Origin: an uncultured Pseudomonadota bacterium
GTDB lineage: Bacteria; Pseudomonadota; Gammaproteobacteria; Steroidobacterales; Steroidobacteraceae
Reading direction: 5' to 3'
Assembly: GCA_903890265.1 (NCBI GenBank)
Contig: CAITAM010000443.1
Location: 1-38,590, forward strand
Length of the DNA stretch: 38,590 bases
Shown here: positions 37,556 to 38,590 of the stretch, one piece after another
Layout: every line of letters begins with the position of its first letter
Position numbering within the stretch: the stretch's first letter is position 1
Made by a program: the position numbers and the translations under genes
The notes under the pieces: generated by a model
What the model was told of the DNA's origin: nothing
The model's database searches: none
What the model saw: only the letters and a program-made list of their open reading frames with translations

Positions 37556-38568
37556 CGATGGTCGACAACGGCACTCACCTCATTGACCTCGCGGACCTGT
37601 CCCGTGACGAGGTCACGGCCCTGGTCGACCTCGCCGCGCGGCTGCGGTCCCACCCGGAACCGGCGGCACTCGCGGGCAAGGTGCTGGGACTCGTCTTTTT
37701 CAATCCGTCGCTGCGCACGCTCGCCTCGACCCAGGCGGGCATGGCGAAGCTCGGTGGCAGCTCCTTCGTCATCACGCCCGGCGCCGGTACCTGGCAGCTG
37801 GAGTCGCGCCTTGGGGTGCGCATGGACGGTGCCTGTGCCGAACACGTCCGGGAAGGACTGCCGGTGCTCGCCTCGTTCTGCGACGCGCTCGGAATCCGCG
37901 CCTTCGCCGCCGGCAAGGACTTGGCCGCGGACCTTGCCGACACGGAGTTTCGCGCCATGGCGGCCGTGGTGCCGGGCCCGCTGATCAATCTCGAGTCGGC
38001 GATCGCGCACCCCATGCAGGGTCTTGCCGACTGGCGGACGCTCGACGACCTCGGCGTGCCGCGCCACTCCCGGTTCGTGCTGAGCTGGGTCAATCACCCG
38101 CGGGCACTGCCGCTCGCCGTGCCCGCGACCACCGTGCACATGGCCGCGCTGCGTGGCCACGAGGTGGTCGTGCTGCGGCCCGACGGCTATGCACTGCCAC
38201 CCGAGGTGATGCAGCGGGCCCGCGACGCCGCTGCGATCGGCGGCGGTTCCGTCACCGAGACGACGGACCGGGCGGCGGCTTTGCGCGGCGCCTCGATCGT
38301 CTACGCGAAGGAATGGGGCTCGCCGCTCCATTACGGCGACGCGACCGCCGAGGCCGCGTTGCGCGCGCCGCTGGCCGAGTGGCAGGTCGACGAGTCCTGG
38401 TTCGCCGGCAGCGCGGCCGACTGCCGTTTCATGCACTGCCTCCCGGTCCGGCGCAACGTGGCCGTCGCCGACGCGGTGCTGGACGGCGGGCGCAGCGTGG
38501 TTCTCACCGAGGCCAACAACCGACTATGGACGCAGATGGCGGTCCTCTACCGTCTGCTTCGAGGCTGA
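37546..38568 (+). CDS. argF': N-acyl-L-ornithine carbamoyltransferase (AOTCase/SOTCase family, ArgF')
   Basis: LGLVFFNPSLRTL, GTWQLESRLGVRMDGACAEHV, VLSWVNHPRALPLAVP, VYAKEWG, FMHCLPVRRNV. Confidence 0.9.
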   Translation: MDLTMVDNGTHLIDLADLSRDEVTALVDLAARLRSHPEPAALAGKVLGLVFFNPSLRTLASTQAGMAKLGGSSFVITPGAGTWQLESRLGVRMDGACAEHVREGLPVLASFCDALGIRAFAAGKDLAADLADTEFRAMAAVVPGPLINLESAIAHPMQGLADWRTLDDLGVPRHSRFVLSWVNHPRALPLAVPATTVHMAALRGHEVVVLRPDGYALPPEVMQRARDAAAIGGGSVTETTDRAAALRGASIVYAKEWGSPLHYGDATAEAALRAPLAEWQVDESWFAGSAADCRFMHCLPVRRNVAVADAVLDGGRSVVLTEANNRLWTQMAVLYRLLRG

Positions 38569-38590
38569 GCGAGGACGCAACCGCGCGTCC

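Overview
High-GC gammaproteobacterial-looking chromosomal window, densely coding, with no rRNA, tRNA, CRISPR or transposase recognised. Order of content: 3' end of ftsX; rpoH preceded by a perfect CIRCE element; ACT-domain malic enzyme and a histone-deacetylase-family gene; gltB/gltD; a degenerate GGDEF-EAL protein; a large periplasmic beta-propeller hybrid histidine kinase; a Tat-exported FAD oxidoreductase; YheT-like hydrolase; a receiver-TM fusion protein; PhzF-family gene; ABC-2 exporter pair; a divergent FlhD-like/FlhC-like pair; nudC; TSUP permease; NRDE/TANGO2-like gene; tamA/tamB; and an arginine cluster argR-argG-(P-loop protein)-argC-argF'. The most interesting signals, all read by eye: (1) a predicted stand-alone small RNA at 18669-18743 (-), with a full-consensus sigma-54 promoter, an upstream perfect palindrome at enhancer distance, two hairpins with C5 loops, and a terminator ending in T8; (2) a divergent regulator pair in which the FlhD-like protein appears to be an internal duplication (two FlhD-like halves fused), facing an FlhC-like protein with CxxC...CxxC, with an AT-rich dyad between them; (3) an arginine operon with a DUF1611/DgcN-like P-loop protein of unknown role and a transcarbamylase whose specificity residue (equivalent to Xanthomonas E92) is Ala, pointing to a succinylornithine-type route; (4) CIRCE directly in front of rpoH. 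No database search or folding program was run.
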